Shown: positions 54,564 through 62,199 of the stretch, in pieces
Numbering within the stretch: position 1 is the first letter of the stretch
How the letters are laid out: every line of letters starts with the position of its first letter
Source of the DNA: Salegentibacter agarivorans
GTDB taxonomy: Bacteria > Bacteroidota > Bacteroidia > Flavobacteriales > Flavobacteriaceae
Direction of reading: 5' to 3'
DNA: 64,000 nucleotides
NCBI RefSeq assembly: GCF_900113135.1
Contig: NZ_FOOH01000002.1
Coordinates: 216,064-280,063 of the forward strand
Made by a program: the position numbers and the translations under genes
The notes under the pieces: generated by a model
Database searches by the model: none
What the model saw: the letters and a program-made list of their open reading frames with translations, nothing else
What the model was told of the DNA's origin: nothing

Positions 54564-55706
54564 TTATTCTTTTTCTGCTTTAAAAACCAAAGCCAGGTTA
54601 CATCCGCCAAATCCCGACGCGGTTTTTAGGGCATAATAGATTTCTTTGTGTTTATTACTTTGAATAATATTTAAAGACTTCGAAACTCCCAATTCGCCGA
54701 AATTTTTAGAAGCAATTAATTCATTATTCAGCATCGAATGTTTGGTTATAATACTTTCTAATAAAGCTGAAGCGCCCAAAGTATGCCCATAAAAACCTTT
54801 TAAGCTATGAATTGGCACTTCCTGCAAACCAGATCTATGAAATGCAATACTTTCCATCTCGTCATTATATACCGTAGCCGTGCCGTGTGCCGATAAAAGC
54901 CCGACTTTTTCTGCGGAAATTGATGCATCTTTTAGCGCTTTTTGAATGCTTATATATAAACCCTCCCCGGTCCGCGAAGGCCCCGAAATATGGTTGGCAT
55001 CATTCGCAGAAGCATCACCAATCAAACTGATAACATTTGAAATCTCGGGCTTTTCAGTACTTACCATGATAGCTGCTGCGGCTTCTCCAAGGCTAATCCC
55101 GTCCCGTTCTTTTGAAAAAGGTTTGCAGGCTTCAGTGCTTAAAGCCTGGAATGAATTAAAACCCGAGATCACAAAATCACTCACTAAATCCGCTCCAACA
55201 ACTATGGCATTTGTAAATTTTCCAGAATTCCCCAACCCTCTTGCCACTGCAAGGCCTAATCCTCCGGAAATACAGGCGTTGGAAAGAATTATGGGTGTTT
55301 GCTTAAAACCGAAAAAATTAGCAACAATTTTACCCAATTTACTTAATTTTAAACGACTTTCAGGAAAATCGCCAGGTTCTTTTAAAAGGTTTATGTTTCC
55401 TTTGGTGGTTGTAAGAATTAGCGCAGTTTCTGTTAAATCCAGGTTTTTATTTTTGTCCAGGAGCTGCTTTACTGCCAGCAGGATCATTTTTTCCAGTTTG
55501 GTAAACTTTTCAATAGCTCCAATTTTTGAAAAAACCTGGTTTAATAGTGTTTCATCAATAATTCCGGCAAAAAATTGGTTTTCGGTAAATTCTGGTTTCT
55601 GAAATTTTAAACCCGACTTTCCCTCACGAATGGCCTGGATATTTTCTTTGGTAGAAAATCCCAATGGAGAAATAATCGCATCTTCTAACAGGTAGAGTTT
55701 CTTCAT
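54564..55706 (-). CDS. Beta-ketoacyl-ACP synthase
   Basis: The second complete condensing enzyme of the cluster is 380 residues from ATG 55706. Cys145 (LSNACISGG), His274 (SAHGTAT) and His308 (YGHTLGAS) are all present. I choose the MKKLYLLED start because it shares one base with the stop of the thioesterase gene (TAATG), a usual coupling arrangement. It may prime with the aryl starter or cooperate with the short ketosynthase-like gene that follows 1 bp later. Confidence 0.92.
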   Translation of the reverse strand: MKKLYLLEDAIISPLGFSTKENIQAIREGKSGLKFQKPEFTENQFFAGIIDETLLNQVFSKIGAIEKFTKLEKMILLAVKQLLDKNKNLDLTETALILTTTKGNINLLKEPGDFPESRLKLSKLGKIVANFFGFKQTPIILSNACISGGLGLAVARGLGNSGKFTNAIVVGADLVSDFVISGFNSFQALSTEACKPFSKERDGISLGEAAAAIMVSTEKPEISNVISLIGDASANDANHISGPSRTGEGLYISIQKALKDASISAEKVGLLSAHGTATVYNDEMESIAFHRSGLQEVPIHSLKGFYGHTLGASALLESIITKHSMLNNELIASKNFGELGVSKSLNIIQSNKHKEIYYALKTASGFGGCNLALVFKAEKE

Positions 55707-56125
55707 TAAAGCAGCTTCATTTTCTTTTTCCAATCTAAGAAAAACGGCGGATTATTTAATATCAATTTCCGGTTTTCATCCAGAAAAACCTGTAGCGTTT
55801 CTCCGGTGCAAATCAGGTCTTCCCCTTTAAAAATTTTATAACTGAAATTTATTTTTGCAGCTTCAGAATTTATAAAAGTGGTTTCCACCTGAAACGAATC
55901 GCTATATTTTAAAGGCAATTTGTGTTCGCAAATAGATTTTACAATTGGTGTGGAAAAACCTTTAGTTTGAGCATCTAAGTAAGAAATACCGTGTTCGCGG
56001 CCAAAATCTTCACGACCTTCTTCGAAATATTTTAGATAGTTGCCGTGCCATACAATTTGCAACGGATCACACTCGTGAAAACGGACTCTTAATTTTGTAA
56101 TGGTGGTTAAGGATTTCTCCAGCAT
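55706..56125 (-). CDS. 4HBT-type acyl-CoA/ACP thioesterase
   Basis: This 139-residue hot-dog thioesterase has the 4-hydroxybenzoyl-CoA thioesterase signature VRFHECDPLQIVWHGNYLKYFEEGREDF near residue 14, including the catalytic Asp. It probably releases an acyl or polyene intermediate from its carrier or edits misprimed chains. It sits 1 bp after the dehydratase gene and overlaps the ketosynthase start by one base. The in-cluster substrate is inferred. Confidence 0.9.
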   Translation of the reverse strand: MLEKSLTTITKLRVRFHECDPLQIVWHGNYLKYFEEGREDFGREHGISYLDAQTKGFSTPIVKSICEHKLPLKYSDSFQVETTFINSEAAKINFSYKIFKGEDLICTGETLQVFLDENRKLILNNPPFFLDWKKKMKLL

Positions 56126-56126
56126 A

Positions 56127-56576
56127 TTAATCTACAGTAACAGTTTTCATTTCTGAAGTGGCTAAAAGCTTTCCTTCTTCATCAAAAGTACGTGCACCAA
56201 CCGAAGTTACATTCATAAACTCCTGAAGGATTTCTACGTACGTGACTAATTTAGTTCCAGCTTTTGGAAGTTCAAGGATTTCAACAGCTTTAATAGCGCC
56301 AATAAAACCGGTTTTTGGTTTATCCAGTCCGCTTAAAAATCCTTCGTAACCACGCCAAAGCGACATACTTTGGGCCATATGCTCAATAAGACCCGGTTCA
56401 GAAAAAATGGCATCTTCCACCAAAATATTATCCATAGGTATGGTGAACCCGGTAGTGCCGGTCTTATCGGTGTATTCCAATAAACTGTCTACCATAACAA
56501 ATGGAGGTTTTTGTGGAATTAACTGCAGAATTCGGTCTAATTCTCTAATTGGTTCTTTGAGTAAATTTTCTGCCAT
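56127..56576 (-). CDS. ApeP-type 3-hydroxyacyl-ACP dehydratase
   Basis: The 149-residue hot-dog protein shows the aryl-polyene dehydratase pattern LIPQKPPFVMVDSLLEY and SEPGLIEHMAQSMSLWRGYEG, with Glu65 and His66. It removes water from the 3-hydroxyacyl-ACP after FabG reduction, leaving the polyene double bond. Unlike the FabZ-like protein at 49653 it retains the Glu. It follows the acyltransferase gene by 12 bp and precedes the thioesterase by 1 bp. Confidence 0.86.
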   Translation of the reverse strand: MAENLLKEPIRELDRILQLIPQKPPFVMVDSLLEYTDKTGTTGFTIPMDNILVEDAIFSEPGLIEHMAQSMSLWRGYEGFLSGLDKPKTGFIGAIKAVEILELPKAGTKLVTYVEILQEFMNVTSVGARTFDEEGKLLATSEMKTVTVD

Positions 56577-56588
56577 AAGCTGTTTTTT

Positions 56589-57467
56589 TTAGCTGAAATC
56601 GTTCCAGTAATCGTAATAATTATACCATTGATGCGGATACTTTTTTAGCATAATTTCCAGGTTTTCAAGATAAGCTTTTAATAGATTTTTCGCATCATTA
56701 TTCTCAGGATTATAAGGCCTGGCATAAAAATGATAATGAAAATTCTTCTCTCGCATAATATGTACAAATAATACAGGAATTTCATTACGGGCCGCTAATT
56801 TAAATGGTCCCTGCGGAAATTTCACTGGTTTTCCCATAAAATCTTGAGTAAAAGTCTTAGCATTTTCGGTATACCGGTCTGCGGCAAAAACCAGGAGCTC
56901 GTTGTTTTGAAGTGCACGGTTCATCTCAAAAATATGGGAAAGATCTTCTTTTAAAACAATGAGTTTTATAGCCGATTTCCCTGTAACCGAATCCAGGTAG
57001 TCTTTAATTTCCTCGTGCTCTAAATCGGTTACCACCAGGTTTACAATATGATGATTGTTGGTTTCATCAAAAAAATGTTTTGCAAGATTAAAATTTCCAA
57101 TGTGAGCGGTAAGTAAAATTCCTCCTTTTTTCTGTTGAAGTAAGTTTTGGATATTCTGAATCCCATCAAACTCAAAGCTATATTTATGTTTTAATCCAGA
57201 AGCTATAGCCACGCGATCTAATTGAATTCTTCCAAAGGTAAAATAGCTTTTATAAACATTTAAAGCCGCTTTAATTTTTGAAAAACCTAATCTTTTTCGA
57301 AATAAATAATAAACACTTTTAGTAGAATTAAAAGCGAAGAAAATAAAGTAAAGAGCTACAAAAAGAAGGACAAAATAAGAAGCATAAAGCCCGAAAGTTT
57401 TAATTATAAAAACGTAGATCCTTAATCCCAGAACGGTACCACGCGATTGTCCTTTCCAATTAGACAT
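56589..57467 (-). CDS. LpxL/HtrB-type acyltransferase with altered active site
   Basis: A 292-residue membrane-anchored acyltransferase of the lipid A biosynthesis family. One N-terminal helix (residues 32-48) precedes the catalytic block TAHIGNFNLAKHFF. Catalysis normally needs His-X4-Glu or Asp; here His122 is kept but the acid position is Asn127. Other blocks (VFAADRYTENAKTF, FKLAARNEIPVLFVH) are normal. In the cluster it would attach the polyene to a lipid or sugar. Whether it is active is open. Confidence 0.83.
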   Translation of the reverse strand: MSNWKGQSRGTVLGLRIYVFIIKTFGLYASYFVLLFVALYFIFFAFNSTKSVYYLFRKRLGFSKIKAALNVYKSYFTFGRIQLDRVAIASGLKHKYSFEFDGIQNIQNLLQQKKGGILLTAHIGNFNLAKHFFDETNNHHIVNLVVTDLEHEEIKDYLDSVTGKSAIKLIVLKEDLSHIFEMNRALQNNELLVFAADRYTENAKTFTQDFMGKPVKFPQGPFKLAARNEIPVLFVHIMREKNFHYHFYARPYNPENNDAKNLLKAYLENLEIMLKKYPHQWYNYYDYWNDFS

Positions 57468-57470
57468 AAT

Positions 57471-58202
57471 TTATGAATAGAGTCCGCCGTTAATATTAAT
57501 GACTTCGCCGGTAATATAGGAAGCCTTTTTAGAGGCCAGGAAACTTACCAAATCGGCTACTTCCTCGGCTTCGCCAAAACGATTTAAGGGAATCAATTTT
57601 TTAAGTTCATTGTCATCAAAATCGGCAGTCATGTCTGAAGTGATAAAACCGGGCGCTACAGCATTTACAGTAACTTTTCTTTTACCTATTTCCTGTGCCA
57701 GGGCCTTCGTGGCAGCGACCACCGCTCCTTTTGCCGCCGAATAATTTACCTGGCCCGCATTGCCTTTTAATCCTGAAAGTGAAACAATATTGATAATTCT
57801 ACCATAGCGCCTTTTCAGCATATCTTTGATTAGTGGCTGAGTGACATTGTAAAAACCATTTAAACTGGTATTGATCACCGAATGCCAGTCTTCAGGTTTC
57901 ATCCACATAAAAAGTCCGTCGCGGTTAATCCCCGCATTATTTACAATGATTTCAATTTCTGCTTCCGGATTATTTTTAGTGAAATTTTCAAGCGCTTTAG
58001 AAGTTTTTTCAGCATCTGCAACGTCAAACTTTAGTAATTCGCATTTTACACCTTCAGCTTCAATTAGTTTTTTGGTAGATTCCGCAGCTTCGGCATTGGA
58101 TTGGAAATTCAGCAAAATATTATACTGCAATTCCTGGGCTATTTTTAAAGCAATAGCTTTTCCAATTCCGCGAGAAGCACCGGTGATGAGGGCGTATTTC
58201 AT
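57471..58202 (-). CDS. fabG: 3-oxoacyl-ACP reductase (FabG-like SDR)
   Basis: This 243-residue classical short-chain dehydrogenase has the NADPH loop TGASRGIGKAIA, NNAG, the catalytic Ser in SLSGLKGNAG and the Tyr-X3-Lys in NYSAAKGAVV. It reduces 3-oxoacyl-ACP in the polyene extension cycle. It is the first gene of the 16-gene minus-strand operon, with a -7 box 8 bp upstream and a 366-bp non-coding gap before the ammonia-lyase gene. A second FabG elsewhere in the genome would serve fatty acids. Confidence 0.92.
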   Translation of the reverse strand: MKYALITGASRGIGKAIALKIAQELQYNILLNFQSNAEAAESTKKLIEAEGVKCELLKFDVADAEKTSKALENFTKNNPEAEIEIIVNNAGINRDGLFMWMKPEDWHSVINTSLNGFYNVTQPLIKDMLKRRYGRIINIVSLSGLKGNAGQVNYSAAKGAVVAATKALAQEIGKRKVTVNAVAPGFITSDMTADFDDNELKKLIPLNRFGEAEEVADLVSFLASKKASYITGEVININGGLYS

Positions 58203-58209
58203 TTAATCT

Positions 58210-58217
58210 CAAATTTA
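58210..58217 (-). promoter_or_regulatory. -7 box for the aryl-polyene operon (fabG)
   Basis: Minus-strand TAAATTTG is a perfect TAnnTTTG box ending 8 bp before the fabG ATG (58202). The message would have a leader of only a few bases. A -33 TTTG is not seen. Confidence 0.4.
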
Positions 58218-58568
58218 AAACAATTAATAACTCTTAATTCTGGGTAAATCTTATCAATGAAATTTTGGTTTAACCTGCCCTTCATTTCTTTTGCTCGTCC
58301 AAAAGAAACGAAGCAAAGAAAAAGACACCTTTTTCAAGGAATTTTTTGGCAAAAAAGCCAAAAACCGTGAACAAAACCCCGCGGATAACCGATTGAAAAA
58401 ATCGGCTATCCTGAATCTCGCGGTTTGGTCTACATATTCTGCGAAAAAGGATTTAAAAACTCCAAAATCATAATCCAATTTAGAATATTTCATTATCAAC
58501 ATTTAACGATATTCAAAATTTTATCCTGCAAAGTTTAAACCTTGCCGAGATTAAAAAAACTCGCAGGG
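58218..58568. other. Structured intergenic element, no gene
   Basis: The interval between fabG and the ammonia-lyase holds no credible gene. It contains a hairpin with GGATAACCGATT (58383-58394) and AATCGGCTATCC (58400-58411), one mismatch, enclosed by CCGCG and CGCGG (58379-58383, 58419-58423). A weaker stem, TTTTTGGC (58343-58350) with GCCAAAAA (58357-58364), is nearby. Similar 'KETKQRKR'-encoding intergenic repeats recur in flavobacterial genomes (recalled). It may be a dispersed repeat. Confidence 0.5.
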
Positions 58569-60101
58569 TTAATAAACCGCGCTATTTTTTAGATAATCTT
58601 TTAATTCGGCGTTGGTTTTATAAAATGGGAAATCCTCTTTTATTTCAGGGATAATTTTATTCATTTCCTTAAAAATCTCCCGGGTTTTTTTTGATAGTTT
58701 TTCATCAAAATCCAGGTACCGCAAAGCCTGCACAATAGTAATAATTTCTACCGAAAGTACTTCAAAAGTATTATCTATAACCGTTTTTGTAATATTCGCT
58801 GCATTAGTGCCCATACTCACGATATCCTGGTTATCATTATTGTTTGGAATACTGTGAATATACATTGGGTTAGCTAAAGTTTGATTCTCGGCAGTTGTAG
58901 AAACCGCGGTAAATTGCACGCCCTGCAATCCAAAATTCAATCCAAGTTTCCCAAGATTTACGAATGGCGGTAAAATATCGTTAAGTTTATTATTCAGTAA
59001 ATAATTAAGTTGACGCTCGGCCAGCATTGATAGTTTTGTAACCACCAATTTTAATTTATCCATTTCCAGGGCCACATAATCTCCGTGGAAATTTCCGCCG
59101 TGATACACGTGCTCGTTTTCCACATCTATAATAGGATTATCGTTGGCAGAATTTACTTCTTCAATAAGGATTTTGGTGGTTTGTTCTATTGTGTCGTAAA
59201 CCGGACCTAAAATTTGTGGCACGCAGCGCAAACTATAATATTCCTGTACTTTTTCTTTAAAATACGTGTTTTTATCGGCCGTATCATTATATAAATGCTC
59301 ATTACGGTCTCGTGTAAGTTTACTGTCTTTTAAATGATTTCGCATTTTTTCAGCGATCTTTTGCTGGCCTATATGTTTTTTAGCGGTGTTTAACTCTTCA
59401 GATAAATGATCGTCGTAAGCCTGAACGATTTCATTAATAGCCGAAGAACAAAAAACCGACCAGTTGAGCAGGCATTTGGCGTAAATTATATTTACAATCC
59501 CAATGCCCGTCATTGCCGAAGTACCATTCATTAAAGCCAGGCCTTCCCTGATTTCAATTTTTATAGGTTGAATATTTTCTTCAGCAAAAACCTCTTTAGT
59601 TTCACGACGTTCATTTTTATAAAAAACTTCTCCTTCTCCAATTAAAACCAGCGCTAAATGCGCTAATTGCACCAAATCTCCCGAAGCTCCTACTCCACCG
59701 TGTTCAAAAATTAATGGGGTAATATTTTTATTGATAAGCTGCTGCATAACTTCAACAACAGATTTGTGTATGCCAGATTTCCCAAGGGAAAGCGTATTTA
59801 AACGTGCAAGCATCAGCGCTTTTACATACAGCGGTTCCATAGGTTTACCGGCACCTGAAGCGTGACTTCTAATTAAGTTATACTGAAGTTGTATACGGTC
59901 CTTATCTTTTATCTTATACTGCGCCATTGGGCCAAAACCCGTGTTTACGCCATAAATTACCTTATTTTGAGAAAAATTTTTTAGAAACTCAAAACTGGCT
60001 TCAATTTTGGATAGGTTTTGTGAAGACGACTGAATTTCAGCATTTTCAAACAAAACCTTGTAAAAATCTTCCAGGCTAAGGGCATCATTAATTTGGAGCA
60101 T
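58569..60101 (-). CDS. Tyrosine ammonia-lyase (HAL/PAL family)
   Basis: This 510-residue MIO enzyme strips ammonia from an aromatic amino acid. The Ala-Ser-Gly cofactor triad is at residues 139-141 (GVGASGDLVQL), the catalytic Tyr in VIYGVNTGFGPMAQ, and NLIRSHASGAG and QEYYSLRCVPQILGP are as in Flavobacterium johnsoniae tyrosine ammonia-lyase as I recall it. The product, 4-coumarate, is the aryl starter for the polyene. I start at 60101 (MLQINDALSL); the longer frame begins before the promoter -7 box. It heads the cluster's lyase side. Confidence 0.9.
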   Translation of the reverse strand: MLQINDALSLEDFYKVLFENAEIQSSSQNLSKIEASFEFLKNFSQNKVIYGVNTGFGPMAQYKIKDKDRIQLQYNLIRSHASGAGKPMEPLYVKALMLARLNTLSLGKSGIHKSVVEVMQQLINKNITPLIFEHGGVGASGDLVQLAHLALVLIGEGEVFYKNERRETKEVFAEENIQPIKIEIREGLALMNGTSAMTGIGIVNIIYAKCLLNWSVFCSSAINEIVQAYDDHLSEELNTAKKHIGQQKIAEKMRNHLKDSKLTRDRNEHLYNDTADKNTYFKEKVQEYYSLRCVPQILGPVYDTIEQTTKILIEEVNSANDNPIIDVENEHVYHGGNFHGDYVALEMDKLKLVVTKLSMLAERQLNYLLNNKLNDILPPFVNLGKLGLNFGLQGVQFTAVSTTAENQTLANPMYIHSIPNNNDNQDIVSMGTNAANITKTVIDNTFEVLSVEIITIVQALRYLDFDEKLSKKTREIFKEMNKIIPEIKEDFPFYKTNAELKDYLKNSAVY

Positions 60102-60128
60102 AGGCCGCATTATTGTTAAGAATCTTAA

Positions 60129-60136
60129 CAAATGTA
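60129..60136 (-). promoter_or_regulatory. -7 box for the ammonia-lyase gene
   Basis: Minus-strand TACATTTG is a perfect TAnnTTTG. Transcription would begin near 60125, about 25 bases before the ATG at 60101. That excludes the more distal in-frame start at 60191. Confidence 0.5.
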
Positions 60137-60178
60137 CTATATTTAGACCGTATTTAAAATTGCCGTTTTTCGATTTAG

Positions 60179-60192
60179 AATGAATATTCATT
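60179..60192. promoter_or_regulatory. Perfect palindrome in the lyase/oxidoreductase divergent promoter
   Basis: AATGAATATTCATT is a 14-bp perfect inverted repeat between the two divergent genes, about 28 bp before the flavoprotein ATG and some 43 bp upstream of the lyase -7 box. It is a reasonable operator for a dimeric regulator. AT-richness makes a chance palindrome possible. Confidence 0.4.
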
Positions 60193-60220
60193 AGAGATCT
60201 AAATAGTTGAAACCTTTAAA

Positions 60221-61459
60221 ATGAAAAAACTTGAAACCCAAATCTTAATTATTGGCGCGGGACCATCTGGAATGGTCGCTGCCGGTTATTTAAAAAAGCA
60301 CGGGGTTAATTGTTTGGTGGTAGAAAAAAGTAGTTTTCCGCGTTTTAGTATAGGTGAGAGTTTACTTCCTAAGAGTATGGAAAATTTTGAGGAAGCTGGG
60401 TTACTGGACGCTATTATGGCTGCCGGATTTCAGAAAAAATATGGGGCAAGGTTTATAAAAAACGGTAAAGTTGGTGAATTTGATTTTAGTGAAAAATATG
60501 GCAATGGTTGGGATTGGACCTGGCAGGTACCACGAGCCGATTTTGACCTGGTTTTGGCAAATGAAATTCAGCGACAGGGCGTAGAAATATTCTTTGGTGC
60601 CGAAGTTTCAAAGGTAAATTTCTACGGGAAAAAATCGACTACTGAAATTCTTATTAATTTTGAAGAAAATATAGAGATAAACGCTGATTTTATAATTGAC
60701 GCCAGCGGTAACGGTCGGGTTTTAGCTAACCAATTAGACTTGAATACTTCTCCAAAAATCACAGGTAATTCTTCAATCTTTACTCATATTAAAGAAACAA
60801 ATAGACCAGAAGGAAAAGAAGGTGAATTGATCACTTTTGAAGTTTTGGATACAAAAACCTGGTTTTGGTATTTTCCTTTTTCAAATGGAAATTCCAGTCT
60901 CGGTTTTGTTAGCGAAGATGAGTGGTTTAAAGGTTTTAGTAGTGATAATTCAGTAGCCTTTAGGGAAATGCTCAAAGAGCTGAAATATTACCGGGGCAGA
61001 TTTGACGAAGAATTATTTCTTTTTAACCCGATAAAAATTCCAAGTATTTCAAGAAATGTAAAGAAAATGTATGGCAACGGATTCGCTTTATGCGGAAACA
61101 GCGCCGAGTTTCTTGACCCCATTTTCTCATCTGGAGTTGCCTTTGCAACCGAATCTGGTTTGCAGGCTGCCACGCTTGCCAAACTTGAAGTTGAAGGTAA
61201 GGATGTAAATTGGGAAAAAGATTATGCTGAATATATGCAAAATGGAATTTCGGTATTTAGCAATTATGTAAAAGAATGGTATACTGGGAATTTGCAAAAA
61301 TTGTTTTTCCATGAAATGCCAAAAACTGAAATAAAAGAACAGATTTGCGCAGTTCTCGCAGGCTATGTTTGGGATAAAAGCAATCCGTTTGTAAAGAATC
61401 ACCAACGAATTATTAAAAATGTAGCGCGCTTAATAGACCAGGAAGAAATAAATGTTTAA
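60221..61459 (+). CDS. Halogenase-like FAD-dependent oxidoreductase
   Basis: This 412-residue flavoprotein has the FAD Rossmann motif IGAGPSGMVAAGYL at residues 11-24 and RFSIGESLLPKS typical of the halogenase/hydroxylase group. The halogenase WxWxI/VP signature appears as W99-T-W-Q-V-P104. Flexirubin rings can be chlorinated or methylated, so it may halogenate or hydroxylate the coumarate-derived ring; WxWxVP is suggestive rather than decisive. It is divergent from the ammonia-lyase. An 18-bp AT-rich palindrome spans its stop codon. Confidence 0.82.
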   Translation: MKKLETQILIIGAGPSGMVAAGYLKKHGVNCLVVEKSSFPRFSIGESLLPKSMENFEEAGLLDAIMAAGFQKKYGARFIKNGKVGEFDFSEKYGNGWDWTWQVPRADFDLVLANEIQRQGVEIFFGAEVSKVNFYGKKSTTEILINFEENIEINADFIIDASGNGRVLANQLDLNTSPKITGNSSIFTHIKETNRPEGKEGELITFEVLDTKTWFWYFPFSNGNSSLGFVSEDEWFKGFSSDNSVAFREMLKELKYYRGRFDEELFLFNPIKIPSISRNVKKMYGNGFALCGNSAEFLDPIFSSGVAFATESGLQAATLAKLEVEGKDVNWEKDYAEYMQNGISVFSNYVKEWYTGNLQKLFFHEMPKTEIKEQICAVLAGYVWDKSNPFVKNHQRIIKNVARLIDQEEINV

Positions 61460-61539
61460 AAATTTTTAAACTTAAAATTCTGATGTCAAAGCGTTTAAAA
61501 ATTAGTACTTATTTTATTGCATTCTTTAGCCCAAAAAAG

Positions 61540-61571
61540 TTTGGAAGGTAAGTAAGTAAAAGTTACATTTG
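61540..61571 (+). promoter_or_regulatory. Promoter of tRNA-Ser
   Basis: TTTG (61540-61543), a 20-bp spacer and TACATTTG (61564-61571) are an ideal Bacteroidota -33/-7 pair. The tRNA begins 36 bp after the -7 box. It is the clearest two-box promoter in the window. Confidence 0.7.
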
Positions 61572-61606
61572 CAACCGCAAAAATGTTTGCACGTTCTTAA
61601 ATATTT

Positions 61607-61688
61607 GGAGAGGTGGCAGAGTGGTAATGCAGCAGCCTGCTAAGCTGTCATCCTTCGGGATGCCCGGGTTCGAATCCCGGTCTCTCCG
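61607..61688 (+). tRNA. tRNA-Ser(GCT)
   Basis: A complete cloverleaf with a long variable arm, as in serine tRNAs. The acceptor GGAGAGG (61607-61613) pairs with TCTCTCC (61681-61687) with one G-U. The anticodon loop is CTGCTAA with GCT at 61639-61641, and the T-arm is CCCGGGTTCGAATCCCGG. It decodes AGC and AGU. The CCA is not encoded. Confidence 0.95.
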
Positions 61689-61866
61689 CAAGATTTTTTA
61701 GTCTGCGGATTATTATTCTCCTTTTTCTTCTGGAAAAGATAGGGATAATCTTCCTCCGTCTCCCGGACTGCTTTTTGAAAGAGTATTTTGGATCGGAAAG
61801 GCTAAAATTTTTAAGCTAGTAAGCTTAAGCTATGGGTATAGTCTCGACATTGTTGGGATATTCTCT

Positions 61867-61891
61867 GGCCAGTTATCGCGCCGAGCGCGAT
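61867..61891. repeat. Partial tRNA-Pro-like repeat and hairpin
   Basis: The 16 bases ending at 61882 (GGCCAGTTATCGCGCC) match 14 of 16 with GCCCGGTTATCGCGCC inside the tRNA-Pro gene 51 bp downstream. They run into a perfect 7-bp hairpin, ATCGCGC (61875-61881) and GCGCGAT (61885-61891). It may be a fragment left by an earlier recombination at the tRNA, or chance. Confidence 0.45.
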
Positions 61892-61903
61892 TAAAAAATT
61901 ACT

Positions 61904-61978
61904 CGGGGTGTAGCGTAGCCCGGTTATCGCGCCTGCTTTGGGAGCAGGAGGCCGCAGGTTCGAATCCTGCCACCCCGA
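61904..61978 (+). tRNA. tRNA-Pro(TGG)
   Basis: Acceptor CGGGGTG (61904-61910) pairs exactly with CACCCCG (61971-61977), with discriminator A. Anticodon stem CCTGC/GCAGG encloses loop TTTGGGA with TGG at 61939-61941. It decodes proline CCN codons. The 3' end is the expected integration site of the recombinase encoded 222 bp downstream. Confidence 0.95.
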
Positions 61979-62088
61979 CTTTTTGAGTATCAAAATAGCT
62001 CAAAAACTACCTAAATAAATGATTTTCAGTGCTTTTAGCAAAACTGGGAATCATTTTTTTTTGTTTGATATCAAATAAAATGTGACCT

Positions 62089-62189
62089 ATTCGGTTACCT
62101 AATCGGTCACCCATTTTTTCTTACCTTTCAGTTGCCTTAGGGCTTTAGCGTGATTTGACTTCGACAATTATGTTAAATCGGTTACCTAA
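62089..62189. repeat. Direct repeats upstream of the integrase
   Basis: Three TCGGTYACCYA units occur: ATTCGGTTACCTAA at 62089-62102, AATCGGTCACCCA at 62101-62113, and AATCGGTTACCTAA at 62176-62189, the last ending 10 bp before the integrase ATG. A GTGACC (62082-62087) mirrors GGTCAC (62105-62110). They could be arm-type binding sites of the recombinase or operators over its promoter. Confidence 0.55.
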
Positions 62190-62199
62190 ATGAAAGGCA

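Noticed and set aside
54946..55602. Open frame of 218 codons on the plus strand opposite the ketosynthase gene.
   Set aside because: It is antisense to an intact ketosynthase with a complete Cys-His-His triad, and has no motif of its own.
58254..58502. Open frame of 82 codons on the minus strand in the gap between fabG and the lyase.
   Set aside because: It consists of low-complexity and hairpin sequence resembling a dispersed repeat, with no domain; treated as non-coding.
61454..61471. GTTTAAAAATTTTTAAAC palindrome over the stop of the halogenase-like gene.
   Set aside because: It is all A/T in the core, has no loop and no T-run, so it is not called as a terminator.
61811..61993. Open frame of 60 codons on the minus strand over tRNA-Pro (contains GWQDSNLRPPAPKAGA).
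   Set aside because: It is the antisense of the tRNA-Pro gene, a well-known false protein in annotations.
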